Under the pieces are notes generated by a model that was given only the letters and a program-made list of their open reading frames with translations, was not told the DNA's origin and made no database searches. A program made the position numbers and the translations under genes. Positions 5,751 through 6,239 of a DNA stretch of 6,239 nucleotides are shown here, piece after piece (position 1 is the stretch's first letter; every line of letters starts with the position of its first letter). The DNA comes from UPXZ01 sp964541615. Lineage in GTDB: Bacteria > Bacteroidota > Bacteroidia > Bacteroidales > Paludibacteraceae. The DNA is taken from contig CAZIRA010000145.1 of the NCBI GenBank assembly GCA_964541615.1, positions 1 through 6,239 on the forward strand. Reading direction: 5' to 3'.

Positions 5751-6239
5751 TTACTTTACAAATTTGATGATTTCAGTTTTTCCTTCCACAACAGCTTTAG
5801 CGATGTAAACTCCGCGAGAAATGGTTGACAAATCAACAGCTGAAACATTTTCCCGGGTTACAATCAGACGTCCGTTGATATCAAAAACCTGAACTGAGCC
5901 AGGATTATTTAGGTTTAATGTATTATTGTGGAAATAAATTGAGGATGATGTTTGATTTACTATTCCTGAAGATGTTGATACAAACAAAATATTATCCAAA
6001 TAATAATCTGTTTTTTCTGCATTTATTCCAAAAGCAAAATCAAACTCACTCAACGCTTTAAGTTCAGCTGAAAGTGTTTCAGGCAAAGTAATTTCTTTTG
6101 GCAGCCAGGTAACTTTTGAATCCGTAGTAACTATATTTTCAGATGTTGTGCCGGTAGCAGCATTGGGAGTAAAAGTAGCCCCTGTCGGGCCAAAGAAATA
6201 ATCAGCTTTTTTCCAGCTGTTCTGATCACTTGTTACATC
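5751..6239 (-). CDS. C-terminal part of a secreted protein with a type IX sorting domain (partial)
   Basis: The frame is open from the right edge to a TAA at 5751-5753 and gives 162 residues; the N-terminus is outside the window. The last 70 or so residues have the type IX secretion (Por) type A sorting domain pattern. This includes VQVFDINGRLI, then VDLSTISRGVYIAKAV, ending KTEIIKFVK, which directs export across the outer membrane and is normally cleaved. The upstream part (WKKADYFFGPTG, VTWLPKEITLP, FDFAFGIN, YYLDNILFV) reads like the end of a beta-sandwich, perhaps a carbohydrate-binding jelly roll, where a YLDNI or DDI strand often closes the fold. That domain call is tentative. The protein could be a polysaccharide-degrading enzyme or a surface binding protein; the catalytic part, if any, is not visible. 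A TTG at 6084-6086 could be mistaken for a start, but coding continues beyond it. It converges on the regulator gene. Confidence 0.82.
   Translation of the reverse strand, partial: DVTSDQNSWKKADYFFGPTGATFTPNAATGTTSENIVTTDSKVTWLPKEITLPETLSAELKALSEFDFAFGINAEKTDYYLDNILFVSTSSGIVNQTSSSIYFHNNTLNLNNPGSVQVFDINGRLIVTRENVSAVDLSTISRGVYIAKAVVEGKTEIIKFVK

Noticed and set aside
5576..5767. Small plus-strand frame overlapping the end of the regulator and the terminator
   Set aside because: It starts out of frame inside the conserved helix-turn-helix region, runs through the stem-loop and into the convergent gene, and has no recognisable features.

Overview
The window carries an L-rhamnose catabolic cluster from a member of the Bacteroidota. 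Four observations support that lineage: moderate-to-low GC with very AT-rich intergenic DNA, almost no Shine-Dalgarno sequences, promoter -7 boxes of the TAnnTTTG type, and a C-terminal type IX secretion sorting domain at the right end. Bacteroides itself lacks type IX secretion, so a different Bacteroidales or related lineage is more likely than a gut Bacteroides. No species can be named from this sequence alone.

Layout from left to right. Positions 1-728 hold no gene. They contain a compact palindromic repeat (about 124-357) that is much richer in GC than its surroundings, followed by an AT-rich stretch with candidate operator repeats and a promoter. Three co-directional genes follow with tight spacing: rhaB (rhamnulokinase, 729-2213), rhaA (L-rhamnose isomerase, 2246-3508) and rhaT (L-rhamnose/H+ symporter, 3512-4698). 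A separate promoter-like box lies in the 60-base gap before an AraC-family regulator (4759-5643), probably RhaR. A stem-loop terminator separates it from a convergent minus-strand gene that runs off the right edge. That gene encodes the C-terminal part of a secreted protein with a type IX sorting domain.

How the genes work together: RhaT imports L-rhamnose, RhaA isomerises it to L-rhamnulose, RhaB phosphorylates that to L-rhamnulose 1-phosphate, and the AraC-type protein probably senses rhamnose or rhamnulose and activates the operon. The aldolase that would complete the pathway (rhamnulose-1-phosphate to dihydroxyacetone phosphate plus lactaldehyde) and a lactaldehyde reductase are not in the window.

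The run of 100 N inside rhaT looks like an assembly artefact. The last 55 bases before it and the first 55 bases after it are identical. Removing the N run and one copy (155 bases) restores a single 343-codon rhaT with no frameshift. I did not find convincing evidence of an undescribed biological system. The items most worth a second look are the false gap, the nested palindromic repeat, the missing aldolase and the possible operator sites.
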